Shown: positions 33,808-43,510, numbered from the stretch's first letter. The stretch is DNA of 64,000 nt from Rhodococcus opacus B4 (GCF_000010805.1 NC_012522.1:5332001-5396000), one strand, 5' to 3'. Made by a program: numbers and translations. Notes: a model not told the origin generated them from the letters alone.

Positions 33808-34692
33808 TCACTCGTTCCGGCAGATCATGACCGGGCAGGTGGCGTGGTGGAGCAGATTCTGGCTCGTCGAGCCCATCAGCGCGCCGAGCAGCGGTCCCCG
33901 GCCGTGGCTGCCGACGACGATCAGCTGGGCCTCGGCCGAATGCCGAAGGATGACGTCCGCGGCGGCGCCCTGCTCGGCCACCCGGGTCACGGACACGTCC
34001 GGGTACCGTTCCGCCTCACCCGCGAGGCCCTCGGACAGCAGCGCCTCCTCTTCCTGTTTCACGGCGTCCCAGTCGACGAGCATGCCGGTGCCGCCGGCGC
34101 CGAGCGTCGGGGAGCCCTGCCAGGTGTGGACGGCGCTCAGCGGCGCTTCGAAGAACGACGCGAACTCGAACGCGTGACCCACCGCTTCGCTGCTGAGGTC
34201 GCTGCCGTCGACCCCGACCACCACCGGACGCTGATCCGGGGTGGTGACCTCGCCGCGCAGAACGGTCACCGGACAGGGTGCGCGGTTGGCCACGTGCAGT
34301 GCCGTCGAACCGACCAGCACCGAACGGAACGCGCCCGCTCCCGTGGATCCGAGGACGATCAACCGCGCCCAGTCGGCGGCCTCGAGCAGCGCCGTGCCCG
34401 CCGGACCGGGACTGATGGTCGTCTCGATCTCGAGGCCGGGGAACTTCGGTCCCAGCAGCCGCCTCGCCGTCCCGATGATGGCCTCGCCGTCCTCGCGCAA
34501 CTGACTGAGGAACTGCGATTCCAGCATGATCGCCGCCGGGCTGTACAGCGGGCCGTCCTGCGGCAGCGCGTGTACCAGCGACAGCGTGGCACCCCACTTC
34601 GACGCGACTGACGCTCCCCACAGGGCGGCTGCGGTGGACGCGTCGGATCCGTCCAGGCCGACGACGACGGAATGACTGGCGGGTGTGCTCAC
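33808..34692 (-). CDS. Tandem universal stress protein
   Basis: 294 residues from GTG 34692 (VSTPASHSVVVGLDGSDAS). Two USP domains (about 8-145 and 155-294) each end in the ATP-binding pattern G-x2-G-x9-G-S: GSTGAGAFRSVLVGST and GSHGRGPLLGALMGST. Mycobacterial two-domain USPs bind ATP and act in hypoxia or persistence. Here the gene stands alone between the SDR and CYTH-CHAD genes. GAAGGG upstream supports the chosen start. Confidence 0.92.
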   Translation of the reverse strand: MSTPASHSVVVGLDGSDASTAAALWGASVASKWGATLSLVHALPQDGPLYSPAAIMLESQFLSQLREDGEAIIGTARRLLGPKFPGLEIETTISPGPAGTALLEAADWARLIVLGSTGAGAFRSVLVGSTALHVANRAPCPVTVLRGEVTTPDQRPVVVGVDGSDLSSEAVGHAFEFASFFEAPLSAVHTWQGSPTLGAGGTGMLVDWDAVKQEEEALLSEGLAGEAERYPDVSVTRVAEQGAAADVILRHSAEAQLIVVGSHGRGPLLGALMGSTSQNLLHHATCPVMICRNE

Positions 34693-34738
34693 GTCCGGTT
34701 CCCTTCGCTCACGCTGGTGGGTACTCCCCGACTGTGCC

Positions 34739-36274
34739 CTACTTCCAGACTTTTCGGGCCACCTTCTTCGCCCTCTTCCATTCCGGTTCGAGATCGGCTG
34801 CCGTGGCGTCCCCGCGGTCGAGTTCACGCTGCAGCAGCATTCCGAGGCCGAGGCTCGACTCGGCGGAATGCTGATCTTCCGCTACCGCCGCGAGGATGTG
34901 CTCCCGGGCGACGACGGCGTCCTGGTAGTCGCCGAGTACGTCCTGGAAGCCCTTGAACTTCTTCTGCGCGCGGGCGGACGCCTTCGGTGCCAGTGGCCGC
35001 GTGGCCTCGATCGCGTAGCGCATTCGCTTGGCGCGCTTGCGTGCTCGGTGCGTCAGTTCGTCGCGCTCGGCCCGGGTGGTCGCGGCCGCCGCCTTCCGGA
35101 CCCGCCCGTGGACGGACTTCGACATCGAGCGCAGGGACTTCCGGACGTCCTTCTTCGACGGGCCCGAGCCCTCGGACGCCTCGACGGCGGCGAGGAACGT
35201 GTCGAGTCCGGCGAGCAGGTCGAGGTAGCGCCGGGAGTTCAGGGCGGCCAGGGCCCCGGGCCTTGCCGCCGCGGCGAGTCCCGAGAAGTATTCGTCGAGG
35301 CGCGCCCGCACGACCTCGCGGTCGGGTATCTCCTCGGCGTCGTCCAGCCGGTCCACGAGCCGGCTCCACTGCACCTCGGTGTCCCGGGCCGGGCCGAGGG
35401 CCTGACCGACCCAGCGCAGTTCGACGATCAACTCGTCGACCGTCTCCTGGTCGCGCAGGCTCGGCCCGTACACCTGCAGGATACTCCGGATCCGCCGGGC
35501 CGAGACTCTGAGATCGTGGACGGACTCCTCGAGGTCACGCCGCACGCCGAGGTCGGCCGTCACGAGATTGTCTTTCTGTTCGGCCAGATACTCCAGTAGC
35601 AGCGTCCGCGGCGCCGACCGCTTCTTCCCGCGCTCGGGGGTCGCGGCGTCACCCGCCGCGTCGCCGAGTGCACGCCGCAGCTTCGACGGCGCGTCGGAGC
35701 GGGTTATTCCGGCGTCGGTCAGCCGGGAGTCTATGGCGTCGAACAGTTTTCGGTCGCCGGCCGCGAGTTCGACTTCGATCTCCCGCCACACCCGCTCGTC
35801 GGTTCCGGTGCCCGTCTCGGGGACGGCGGCGATCACGACATCCGACACGACCTCGGCGAGCGTCGTTCCCGCCGCGTCCACGAGCCGCTGCCGCTCGCGG
35901 TCGGTGCTGATGAGCGCCACCGGGTTGAGGGCGGCTCCGCGGGTGAAGGCCGTGAGCAGTTCCGCGAACTCGCGCGGCACCTCCGTCTCGGGAAGCTCGG
36001 CGTCGGGCGCCAGCTGCAGCTCGGTCCGCTCGTCCGCGCCCGCCGGGATCTTCAGATGCCAGCCGGCGTCGTCGCCGCCCTCTCGGCGGCGGAGCGTGAT
36101 TCCGGCGCGGAGCAGCAGCAGTTCGCCGGTGTCGTAATACAGGGCGGACAGCTGGACGGTGTCGCGTCGCGGCTCACCGTCTACTCCGGGGAGCCCCGAC
36201 AGCGCCGGGAGTTGCTGCTCGGATGTCGCTTCGTACTTGCGTTCCACTTCGGAGACGGACGTCGCGGTACTCAT
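34739..36274 (-). CDS. CYTH and CHAD domain protein
   Basis: A 511-residue two-domain protein. The N-terminal CYTH (triphosphate tunnel) domain has EVERKYEAT and alternating Lys/Arg/Glu strands to about residue 200. The C-terminal CHAD domain (about 220-505) is rich in conserved His and basic residues (VHDLRVSARRIRSILQVY, ELTHRARKRAKRMRYAIEA). CHAD domains bind inorganic polyphosphate; CYTH domains hydrolyse or sense triphosphate compounds. It may be a triphosphatase targeted to polyphosphate granules. Confidence 0.93.
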   Translation of the reverse strand: MSTATSVSEVERKYEATSEQQLPALSGLPGVDGEPRRDTVQLSALYYDTGELLLLRAGITLRRREGGDDAGWHLKIPAGADERTELQLAPDAELPETEVPREFAELLTAFTRGAALNPVALISTDRERQRLVDAAGTTLAEVVSDVVIAAVPETGTGTDERVWREIEVELAAGDRKLFDAIDSRLTDAGITRSDAPSKLRRALGDAAGDAATPERGKKRSAPRTLLLEYLAEQKDNLVTADLGVRRDLEESVHDLRVSARRIRSILQVYGPSLRDQETVDELIVELRWVGQALGPARDTEVQWSRLVDRLDDAEEIPDREVVRARLDEYFSGLAAAARPGALAALNSRRYLDLLAGLDTFLAAVEASEGSGPSKKDVRKSLRSMSKSVHGRVRKAAAATTRAERDELTHRARKRAKRMRYAIEATRPLAPKASARAQKKFKGFQDVLGDYQDAVVAREHILAAVAEDQHSAESSLGLGMLLQRELDRGDATAADLEPEWKRAKKVARKVWK

Positions 36275-36319
36275 GACACCATCTTTCCGGCTGAGCGGGC
36301 CGGGCGAAAGAAGCCGAGG

Positions 36320-37228
36320 TCACAGCGGCCAGTCGAGGCTCCGGACGCTCGCGAAGCGTCGGGTGACGCCCGAGCAGGGATCGGCGAACTCGACGGACCG
36401 CGCCAGCAGCCGCAGCGGCGTCGAATAGTCGTCGGCGGCAACGTCGTAGAAATCGGGATAGAAGTTGTCGCCGTGGATCGGGATGCCGAGAGAACTCATG
36501 TGCACCCGCAACTGGTGTGTCTTGCCGGTGTGCGGCAGCAGCCGGTACCGGGCCGCGGCGCCGTGGACCTCGAGCAGTTCGATCCGGCTCTCGCTGTTGG
36601 CGGGCCCGTCCACCTCGTACGCCTTCAGGACCCCGCGTTCCTTGACGATCCGACTGCGGACCGTGGCGGGCAGCAGGAGATCGGGGTCGTAGCGGGCGAC
36701 GGCCTCGTACTCCTTGGTCACCCGGCGCTGATCGAACAGCGACTGGTAGTCGCGGCGGACCTCACGCCGAACCGTGAAGATGAGCACCCCGGCGGTCAAC
36801 CGGTCGAGCCGGTGCGCGGGTGTCAGCTCCGGGAGGTCGAGGTCTCGGCGCAACCGCACCAGCGCCGACTCGGCGACGTACGCGCCGCGCGGCGTGCTGG
36901 CCAGGAAATGGGGTTTGTCCACGACGAGGAGGTTCTCGTCGCGGTGGAGGATCTCGATCTCGAACGGCACCCGCTTCTCGACCGGCGGATCCCGGTACAG
37001 GTACACGAATCTGCGGGGTGCGAACGGCGTCGACTCGGTGATCGGCTGCCCGCGCTCGTCGACGACTTCGGCCGTGGCGACCTTCTCGCGGAGGCGGGTC
37101 TCGTCGTGCGGAAAACGTGCGACGAGGTACCCGAGCACGGTGGGCCACGGGCCGGTGTCCGGCATCCTCAGCCGCGTCGGGTTGAGGCCGTCGCGGACGG
37201 GAAGTGGGGCGTCGGGCACGTTCGCCAC
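36320..37228 (-). CDS. RluA-family pseudouridine synthase
   Basis: A 302-residue enzyme. The catalytic motif HRLDRLTAGVLIF holds the invariant Asp; LLVVDKPHFLAS and the C-terminal LLPHTGKTHQLRVHMSSLG, IPIHGDNFYPDF complete the family signature. It isomerises uridines in rRNA or tRNA. There is no S4 domain. The exact target (23S rRNA 746/955-type or tRNA) cannot be read from the sequence. Confidence 0.92.
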   Translation of the reverse strand: MANVPDAPLPVRDGLNPTRLRMPDTGPWPTVLGYLVARFPHDETRLREKVATAEVVDERGQPITESTPFAPRRFVYLYRDPPVEKRVPFEIEILHRDENLLVVDKPHFLASTPRGAYVAESALVRLRRDLDLPELTPAHRLDRLTAGVLIFTVRREVRRDYQSLFDQRRVTKEYEAVARYDPDLLLPATVRSRIVKERGVLKAYEVDGPANSESRIELLEVHGAAARYRLLPHTGKTHQLRVHMSSLGIPIHGDNFYPDFYDVAADDYSTPLRLLARSVEFADPCSGVTRRFASVRSLDWPL

Positions 37229-37366
37229 GGTAGTCGAAAGGGCGCCGAAACCCGTCGTTGACCGCGGGAGGACTCATGGTTACTATCCGGTAAGTTTGTG
37301 ACGCGGGCCACCCTGATGGCCGCTGAGGCGCGTCACCGGAGGATTTTCACGGGGGTCGTGGTGATC

Positions 37367-39403
37367 GTGCGTCGATGGGCGTTTCGTCCGGGTGCGGTGG
37401 CAGTTGTTCTTGCGATGGCGGTGGGTCTCGCTGTCGCTCCGGCGCTGACGGCGTCGGCTGATCCGACGGGAGGAGCGGCGGGCGCGCAGTGGAACGCCGC
37501 GGTCGATGCCCCGCCCGAGTACCCGGTGATCGCGATCGACTGGGACGTTCCCATCACCATGAGCGACGGAACGGTGTTGAAGGCCAACGTCTATCGGCCC
37601 GCGGACGTGTCGGGCACGCCGATCGACACCCGGATGCCGTCCGTTCTCAACGTCACGCCGTACACGAAATTGGTCGGCAACCTCGTCGATTCCGTGCTCG
37701 CGGTACCGGGGCTCGAGCACACGGTCGTCGACCTGGTGAACTCCTTCGATCTCGCCGGAACACCGTTCGACGGCGTCGGGGAAGTGGCGAAGGTACTCAC
37801 CGGCGGCGGCATGCGCGTCTTCGGCGTCAACCGCGACCTCGTCCGGAACGGATACACCCAGGTGGTGGTCGATGCGCGCGGCACCGGCTTCTCGCAGGGG
37901 GAATGGCAGGCGCTCGGCCCGCTCGAGCAGCAGGACTCCGTCGAGATCATCGACTGGATGAGCAGGCAGGGATGGTCCGACGGCACGGTCGGGATGGCGG
38001 GGGTGTCCTATTCGGGCATCAACTCGCTGCAGGCCGCGGGGCATCGGCCGCCGGCGCTGAAGGCGATCTTCCCGACCGAGCCGGGCAACGACCTGCTCCG
38101 CGACATCGTCGGAACCGGCGGCGGTCTGGGGGTGGGCTTCATGCCGCTGTGGCTGTCGCTGGTCAACGGGCTCAAATTCGTACCCGACGTCCAGGCCCTC
38201 GCCCAGGGAAATTTCGACGAGCGGTGGCTGCAGGATCGGTTGCGGGATCCGCTGACGCTGTTCCCCGCACTGATCGAGGCGATGACGGCGTCGAAGATCG
38301 GCGACCTCGACCCGGGCACCCTTCGGGTGGCGCAGGACGGCCAGTTCTACGAGGAACGGAAGGCGCAGGCGGGGAACATCGACGTGCCGACCATGCTGTA
38401 CGGCGCCTGGCACGACATTTTCGCGAACAGCGAGCCGCGGGTCTACAACGACATTCCGCTGCCCGCCGGTGAGAAGCAGCTGATCATGAGCGACGCCTAC
38501 CACGTCTCGTTCGGTGGGGGCTTCGGCGAGCCGGGCGCGCCGCCGCGACTCGACGTCCTCGAACGCGCATGGTTCGACAAGTGGCTGAGGGGCATCGACA
38601 ACGGCATCGACGAGTACGGCCCGGTCACGCTGTACCAGCAGGGCAACGGCTGGACCACCACCGACCAGTTCCCGCGGGCCGGCGTCGACTATCAGCGGAT
38701 GTACCTGTCGGGTGCCTCCAGCGGCACCGCCGGGCACGCCGCCCACGACGGCAGCCTGGTGCCGGCGAAACCCGGCGACAGCGCGCGGCTCTCGGTCGCG
38801 CCCGGTCTCCGCGGGCTCTGCTCCCGCGACGGAACGCAGGGCACCGCGGGCGCGGCCGTCGTCTTCGGATCGGTGTGCAGCAAGGACTCCCGCTTCAACG
38901 AGGCGGAGGGCCTGACATTCACCAGTGCTCCCGTCGCGCGGCCGACGGAACTGTCGGGTCCGGTCAACCTGCACCTCGAAACCGTGCTCGACGCGCCGGA
39001 CGGATTCTGGGCGGTGACGCTGAACGACGTCGCACCGGACGGCACGTCGACCCCGCTCACCAACGGCGCGCTCACCGCTTCGATGCGGGCGGTGGACGAT
39101 TCGAAGAGCACCAGGTCGTCGAACGGCGACTACACCCAACCGCACCACTACCTGACGGTGGCCGCGCGTCAGCCGCTGGTTCCGGGTGAGGTGACGCCGG
39201 TCGACATCAACTTCGTGCCCACCGACGCGGTCCTCGCGCCGGGGCATCGGTTGCGCGTCGACGTGTATGCGGGCAGCATTCCCCGGTATCTGCCGCTCGG
39301 ACCGATTCTGGCCGACAGTCAGCTGAAGCCGCAGCACGTGGCGCTGTCGCCGGACCGGCCGAGTTTCCTCAATCTGCCGCTGGTCGGGGCGCAGGCGTGG
39401 TGA
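37367..39403 (+). CDS. Secreted CocE/NonD-family hydrolase (X-Pro dipeptidyl-peptidase-like)
   Basis: 678 residues from GTG 37367, chosen because GGGGGT lies 10 nt upstream and it gives a standard signal peptide (VRRWAFRPGAVAVVLAMAVG, cleavage near ASA-DPTG). The frame is open to GTG 37298. The N-terminal alpha/beta-hydrolase domain has the nucleophile in GMAGVSYSGINSLQ and a DARGTGFSQG oxyanion region. The C-terminal jelly-roll domain (about 440-678) follows X-Pro-peptidase/CocE architecture. It probably hydrolyses an ester or acyl amide outside the cell; the substrate is unknown. Confidence 0.87.
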   Translation: MRRWAFRPGAVAVVLAMAVGLAVAPALTASADPTGGAAGAQWNAAVDAPPEYPVIAIDWDVPITMSDGTVLKANVYRPADVSGTPIDTRMPSVLNVTPYTKLVGNLVDSVLAVPGLEHTVVDLVNSFDLAGTPFDGVGEVAKVLTGGGMRVFGVNRDLVRNGYTQVVVDARGTGFSQGEWQALGPLEQQDSVEIIDWMSRQGWSDGTVGMAGVSYSGINSLQAAGHRPPALKAIFPTEPGNDLLRDIVGTGGGLGVGFMPLWLSLVNGLKFVPDVQALAQGNFDERWLQDRLRDPLTLFPALIEAMTASKIGDLDPGTLRVAQDGQFYEERKAQAGNIDVPTMLYGAWHDIFANSEPRVYNDIPLPAGEKQLIMSDAYHVSFGGGFGEPGAPPRLDVLERAWFDKWLRGIDNGIDEYGPVTLYQQGNGWTTTDQFPRAGVDYQRMYLSGASSGTAGHAAHDGSLVPAKPGDSARLSVAPGLRGLCSRDGTQGTAGAAVVFGSVCSKDSRFNEAEGLTFTSAPVARPTELSGPVNLHLETVLDAPDGFWAVTLNDVAPDGTSTPLTNGALTASMRAVDDSKSTRSSNGDYTQPHHYLTVAARQPLVPGEVTPVDINFVPTDAVLAPGHRLRVDVYAGSIPRYLPLGPILADSQLKPQHVALSPDRPSFLNLPLVGAQAW

Positions 39404-39443
39404 CGGGTTCACGCCGCGTCCCGGGATCCGTAGGGTTGACGGC

Positions 39444-40322
39444 ATGACCAAGTGGACAGCTTCGGACATCGTCGATCAGCGCGGCCGCACATTCGTCGTC
39501 ACGGGCGCCAACAGTGGTCTGGGGGAGGTGGCTGCGCGGGCCCTCGGCAAGGCAGGAGCCCACGTCGTGCTGGCCTGCCGCAACACCCACAAGGGTGAGG
39601 TGGTCGCAAAGTCGATCGGTGACAATGCCGAGGTGCGCCGACTCGACCTGTCCGACCTCGCGTCGGTGCGCGAGTTCGCCGCCGGTGTCGATTCCGTCGA
39701 CGTGCTCGTGAATAATGCCGGGGTGATGGCGGTTCCGCAGCGCAAGACCGCGGACGGGTTCGAAATGCAGATCGGCACAAATCATCTCGGGCACTTCGCG
39801 TTGACCGGACTGCTGCTCGGCAAGATCACCGATCGGGTCGCCACGATGTCGAGCGCGGCACACCAGGCGGGAACGATCCATCTCGACGATCTCAACTGGG
39901 AACACCGCAAGTACAACCGCTGGAGCGCGTACGGCCAGTCGAAACTCGCGAATCTGTTGTTCACGTACGAATTGCAGCGCAGGCTGGCCGCAGCCGGGTC
40001 TTCCGTCAAAGCGGTGGCCGCGCACCCCGGCTACGCGTCGACCAATCTGCAGGCGCACACCGAATCGGTGCAGGACACTCTGATGGCCGTCGGCAACCGG
40101 ATCTTCGCGCAGTCGGCGGAGATGGGGGCGCTGCCGATGTTGTTCGCGGCCACCGCCCCCGACGTGATCGGCGGAAGTTACATCGGGCCGGACGGCCTGT
40201 TCGAGCAGCGTGGCCACCCGAAGGTGGTGGGCTCCAACAAGAAGTCGCGGGACGAGCAGACCGCGAAGGCGCTGTGGTCGCTGTCGGAGAACCTGACGGG
40301 CGTCGAGTACAAATTCGGGTGA
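39444..40322 (+). CDS. Retinol-dehydrogenase-like SDR
   Basis: A 292-residue SDR. VVTGANSGLGEVAARALG binds the cofactor, LACRNTHKG (Arg after the second strand) favours NADPH, NNAG occurs in LVNNAGVM, catalytic Ser in VATMSSAAHQAG and YGQSK as YxxxK. The C-terminal GGSYIGPDGLFEQRGHP is typical of the WWOX/retinol dehydrogenase branch. The substrate is unknown. A 10-nt hairpin overlaps the end of the gene before the convergent ohr gene. Confidence 0.88.
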   Translation: MTKWTASDIVDQRGRTFVVTGANSGLGEVAARALGKAGAHVVLACRNTHKGEVVAKSIGDNAEVRRLDLSDLASVREFAAGVDSVDVLVNNAGVMAVPQRKTADGFEMQIGTNHLGHFALTGLLLGKITDRVATMSSAAHQAGTIHLDDLNWEHRKYNRWSAYGQSKLANLLFTYELQRRLAAAGSSVKAVAAHPGYASTNLQAHTESVQDTLMAVGNRIFAQSAEMGALPMLFAATAPDVIGGSYIGPDGLFEQRGHPKVVGSNKKSRDEQTAKALWSLSENLTGVEYKFG

Positions 40323-40334
40323 CCCGACGCCCGT
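40296..40334. terminator. Hairpin between convergent SDR and ohr
   Basis: ACGGGCGTCG (40296-40305) pairs with 40325-40334 across a 19-nt loop that includes the SDR stop codon. It has no T run. Confidence 0.45.
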
Positions 40335-40343
40335 GCCGGTGTC

Positions 40344-40766
40344 TCAGTCTTCGGTGACCTCGAGGGTGACGTCGATGTTGCCGCGGGTGGCGTTGGAATA
40401 CGGGCACACCTGGTGCGCCTTCTCCGTCAGTTCGAGCGCCTCCGCGCGCGGCAGGTGGGGGAGCGAGACCTCGAGGGTGACCGCGAGACCGAATCCGCCG
40501 CCGTCCGTGGAACCGATCCCGACGCGGGCGCCGACGGCCGAGTCGGCGACGTTCGCCCCGGCCTGACGGGCAACAAGCTGGAGTGCGGAGTGGAAGCAGG
40601 CCGCGTATCCGGCGGCGAACAGCTGCTCGGGGTTGGTGCCGTCGCCGGACCCGCCCATCTCGGTGGGGATGGCGAGGTTCAGGTCGAGCCGGCCGTCCGA
40701 CGTGCGGGCGTGGCCGTTGCGGCCTTCCCCGGTCGCGAGGGCTTCTGCGGTGTAAATGATCTTCAT
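40344..40766 (-). CDS. ohr: Organic hydroperoxide resistance protein Ohr
   Basis: A 140-residue OsmC-fold peroxidase. The redox cysteines are Cys57 in [10 protein letters not shown] and Cys121 in [13 protein letters not shown]; the catalytic Arg and Glu are in the N-terminal half. It reduces organic hydroperoxides, using lipoyl proteins as electron donor in characterised members. It is two nucleotides downstream of ohrR on the same strand, forming a compact ohrR-ohr operon. Confidence 0.96.
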   Translation of the reverse strand: MKIIYTAEALATGEGRNGHARTSDGRLDLNLAIPTEMGGSGDGTNPEQLFAAGYAACFHSALQLVARQAGANVADSAVGARVGIGSTDGGGFGLAVTLEVSLPHLPRAEALELTEKAHQVCPYSNATRGNIDVTLEVTED

Positions 40767-40768
40767 GG

Positions 40769-41221
40769 TTACTTCTCTCCTGTAGGGGTGTCGAAACTGT
40801 GGAGCGATTCGGTGAGTCGCGACAGGGTGTCGCGCAGGGCGACGAGTTCGTCGACGGCCATTCCCGTCGAGCGGGCGAGTTCGGTGGGGATGCCCTCCGC
40901 GGCGGCGCGGAGGCTCGCGCCCTTCTCGGTGAGGTGGATTCCGACCCGGCGTTCGTCCGCCGAGTCGCGCCGGCGTTCGACCAGGCCCAGCGCGTCGAGC
41001 CGCTTGAGCAGTGGGGACAGGGTGCCGGTGTCGAGATCGAGGGCTTCGCAGATCTCACGCACCCCGCGACCGTCCTGTTCCCAGAGCACCAGCAGCACGA
41101 GGTACTGCGGGTAGGTCACTCCCAGCGAGTCGAGCATCGACCGGTATCTCGCCGTCATCGCCCGGGACGCCGAGTACAGCGCGAAGCACACCTGGCGGTC
41201 GAGGGCGAGGTTGTCGGTCAC
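40769..41221 (-). CDS. ohrR: MarR-family organic peroxide sensor OhrR
   Basis: 150 residues from GTG 41221 ([20 protein letters not shown]). Cys12 in [10 protein letters not shown] is the conserved peroxide-sensing cysteine. The winged helix runs from [18 protein letters not shown] to [17 protein letters not shown]. Oxidation of the cysteine releases DNA and induces ohr. A GTG at 41254 would extend the protein, but it lies inside the probable operator, so the shorter start is preferred. Confidence 0.93.
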   Translation of the reverse strand: MTDNLALDRQVCFALYSASRAMTARYRSMLDSLGVTYPQYLVLLVLWEQDGRGVREICEALDLDTGTLSPLLKRLDALGLVERRRDSADERRVGIHLTEKGASLRAAAEGIPTELARSTGMAVDELVALRDTLSRLTESLHSFDTPTGEK

Positions 41222-41229
41222 CCTTGAAT

Positions 41230-41258
41230 GGTTGCACACAACTAGATTGTGCACAACC
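41230..41258. promoter_or_regulatory. OhrR operator
   Basis: Two half elements, GGTTGCACACAA (41230-41241) and TTGTGCACAACC (41247-41258), form an imperfect 29-bp palindrome (10 of 12 pairs). The right one contains the perfect palindrome TTGTGCACAA. It lies 9-37 bp before the ohrR start, where an autorepressor would act. Confidence 0.7.
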
Positions 41259-41300
41259 TAGAAGGCGTTGGCGGTGATTGGCCTTACACTGTTGGCCAGT

Positions 41301-41386
41301 GACACGGGGTGCTGCCCGGCGAAGATCCGGGCGGCTGAGAAGACACCCGTCGAACCTGAACTGGGTAATGCCGGCGAAGGGATGTC
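41301..41386 (+). ncRNA. TPP riboswitch (THI element)
   Basis: All conserved blocks occur in order: GGGGTGC (41306-41312), GCTGAGA (41334-41340), ACCC (41345-41348), GAACCTGA (41352-41359), CTGGGTAATGCCGGCG (41361-41376) and AAGGGA (41377-41382). GACA at 41301 and TGTC at 41383-41386 can form P1. The aptamer binds thiamine pyrophosphate. It ends 62 nt before the SDR start codon, room for an expression platform controlling ribosome access or termination. It is therefore expected to switch off the three downstream genes when TPP is plentiful. Confidence 0.96.
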
Positions 41387-41448
41387 GCGGAGACGGCCGT
41401 ATGCGCTCATCCGATGTCTCGTCGCCGACCGAACGGAAGGTGACAGCA

Positions 41449-42213
41449 ATGCAGCTCGACAAGCAGATCGTCCTGGTGACCGGCGGTGGCCGGGGTCTCG
41501 GTTCCGCCATCGTGCGTTCGTTCGCGGCGCAGCACGCGCGGGTGGTCGTGAACTACCGCAACAGCCGGGATGCGGCGGAGGAACTCGCGGCATCCCTGGG
41601 CGCGGACCGCGCGGTCGCGCTACAAGCCGACGTCACCGACGCCGCGCAGGTGGCAGCGCTGTTCGCCGCCGCGGAAGAGCACTTCGGATCGCCGGTGACC
41701 ACCGTGATCAACAACGCCCTCGCCGACTTCTCCTTCAACGGCGACGCACGCGACAAGGCGGACGTCATCACGTGGGAGGCATTCGACTCGCAACTGCGCG
41801 GCAGCGTGCAGGCGACCCTGAACACCACGCAGGCCGCGTTGCCGGGCATGCGCGCGCTCGGGTTCGGCCGCATCGTGAACATCGGCACCAACCTGTTCCA
41901 GAACCCCGTCGTCCCGTACCACGACTACACCGCCGCCAAGGCCGCCGCGTTGTCGCTGACCCGTACCCTCGCCGCCGACCTCGGGCCCGACGGCATCACC
42001 GTCAACATGGTCTCGGGCGGACTGCTCCGCACCACCGACGCGAGCGCCGCCACCCCCGACGAGGTGTTCGACCTCATCGCCGCGAGCACTCCACTGCAGC
42101 GGGTCACCACCCCGGACGAGTTCGCGGACGCAGTGCTGTTCTTCGCGTCGCCGTGGTCGCGTTCGGTGACCGGCCAGAACCTCGTCGTCGACGGCGGACT
42201 GGTCAAGGACTGA
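41449..42213 (+). CDS. TPP-riboswitch-controlled SDR oxidoreductase
   Basis: 254 residues from ATG 41449, preceded by GGAAGG. A classical FabG-like SDR: TGGGRGLGSAIVRSF, catalytic Ser position within GRIVNIGTNLF (Thr/Gly rather than the usual Ser-Ser), YTAAK as YxxxK, and the C-terminal VTGQNLVVDGGL. NNALADF replaces NNAG. It is first gene after the TPP riboswitch and ends one base before the monooxygenase ATG. No known thiamine-pathway SDR step fits, so a role in oxidising or reducing a thiamine precursor or breakdown product is inferred from regulation only. Confidence 0.9.
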   Translation: MQLDKQIVLVTGGGRGLGSAIVRSFAAQHARVVVNYRNSRDAAEELAASLGADRAVALQADVTDAAQVAALFAAAEEHFGSPVTTVINNALADFSFNGDARDKADVITWEAFDSQLRGSVQATLNTTQAALPGMRALGFGRIVNIGTNLFQNPVVPYHDYTAAKAAALSLTRTLAADLGPDGITVNMVSGGLLRTTDASAATPDEVFDLIAASTPLQRVTTPDEFADAVLFFASPWSRSVTGQNLVVDGGLVKD

Positions 42214-42214
42214 C

Positions 42215-43510
42215 ATGAGCGACGGCAGGCAACTGCATTTCAACGCATTCCTGTACGGCTGCGGGCACCACGGCGCCGCGTGGCGGCACCCCGCCTCACA
42301 GGTGGAGCGGCTCGGCGACATCGCCTACTACGAGGAACTCGCGCAGACCGCGGAGCGGGGTTGTCTCGACGCGGTGTTCTTCGCCGACGGGCACTCGGTG
42401 CGCGACCCCGCGTCCGGGGGCATGTGGTTCCTCGAACCGCTCACCGCGCTGTCGGCGATGGCGCGGGCGACCGAGCGGGTCGGACTCGTGACGACCGTGT
42501 CCACCACGTTCTACACCCCGTTCCACGCCGCGCGGATGCTGGCGTCGCTCGACCACATCAGCGGCGGCCGCGTCGGCTGGAACGTGGTGACGTCGATGTT
42601 CGACGCCGAGGCGCGCAATCACGGTCTCGAGGAGATGCCGCCGCACGACGACCGCTACTCGCGCGCCGCCGAGTTCGTCGACGTGGCGCTCGCGCTGTGG
42701 GATTCGTGGGAGCCCGACGCGCTCGTGCTCGACCGGGACGGCATCTTCGCGGATCCGGCCAAGGTGCATCCGATCGCGCACCGGGGCAAGCACTTCCTCG
42801 TCGACGGTCCGCTGACCGTGCCGCACTCGCCGCAGGGGCGTCCGGTGCTGTTCCAGGCGGGCGCGTCCGATCAGGGCCGCGACCTGGCCGCCCGGTGCGC
42901 CGAGGGCATCTATGCCGTCGCCTACGACCTCACGGCCGCGCAGAGCTACTACGGCGACGTGAAGCGGCGCATCCGCGCTGCGGGCCGCGACGCCGACGCG
43001 GTGACCGTGATGCCCGGTCTCGTCACCTACGTGGGCTCGACCACCGAGGAGGCGCACCGGAAGAAGGCGGAACTCGACGCGCTCCTTCCGGTCGAACAGT
43101 CGCTGGCGCAATTGTCGATGTTCGTCCAGCAGGACTGCAGCGCATGGGAACTGGACGCACCCGTCCCCGCGCTGCCGCCGCTGTCGGAGTTCACCGGACC
43201 GCAGGGGCGGTACGACACGATTCTGCGGATCATCGAGAAGGACCGTCCCACCGTGCGGTCGCTGCTGGGCACGCTGGCGGCAGGCGGCGGGCACTGCACC
43301 ATGATCGGCACACCGGAATCGATCGCCGACGAGATCGAGGTGTGGTTCCGCAGCGGCGGCGCCGACGGCTTCAACCTGATGCCCCCGCTCTACCCGAATG
43401 GGCTCGCCGACTTCGTCGACGAGGTCATTCCCGTCCTGCAGAAGCGGGGGCTGTTCCGCGCGGAGTATGAGACGGCGACCCTGCGCGACCATCTCCGGGG
43501 TCGCCGATAG
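42215..43510 (+). CDS. LLM-class flavin-dependent monooxygenase (NtaA/SnaA/DszA type)
   Basis: A 431-residue luciferase-like TIM-barrel enzyme. The N-terminal motif FNAFLYGCGHHGAAWRHP and AERGCLDAVFFADGHSV, then the FMN-binding ISGGRVGWNVVTS and PVLFQAGASDQGRDLAA, place it in the NtaA/SnaA/SoxA/DszA branch. This branch oxidises compounds such as nitrilotriacetate, sulfones or pteridine-like rings with reduced FMN supplied by a separate reductase. It is tightly linked to the SDR and lies under the TPP riboswitch. A thiazole- or pyrimidine-containing substrate is a reasonable guess but unproven. Confidence 0.92.
   Translation: MSDGRQLHFNAFLYGCGHHGAAWRHPASQVERLGDIAYYEELAQTAERGCLDAVFFADGHSVRDPASGGMWFLEPLTALSAMARATERVGLVTTVSTTFYTPFHAARMLASLDHISGGRVGWNVVTSMFDAEARNHGLEEMPPHDDRYSRAAEFVDVALALWDSWEPDALVLDRDGIFADPAKVHPIAHRGKHFLVDGPLTVPHSPQGRPVLFQAGASDQGRDLAARCAEGIYAVAYDLTAAQSYYGDVKRRIRAAGRDADAVTVMPGLVTYVGSTTEEAHRKKAELDALLPVEQSLAQLSMFVQQDCSAWELDAPVPALPPLSEFTGPQGRYDTILRIIEKDRPTVRSLLGTLAAGGGHCTMIGTPESIADEIEVWFRSGGADGFNLMPPLYPNGLADFVDEVIPVLQKRGLFRAEYETATLRDHLRGRR

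Noticed and set aside
37283-39469. A 728-codon minus-strand frame opposite the CocE-type gene
   Set aside because: It is rich in Arg/His/Gly/Val with no domain; it mirrors the codon-position GC bias of the real plus-strand gene.
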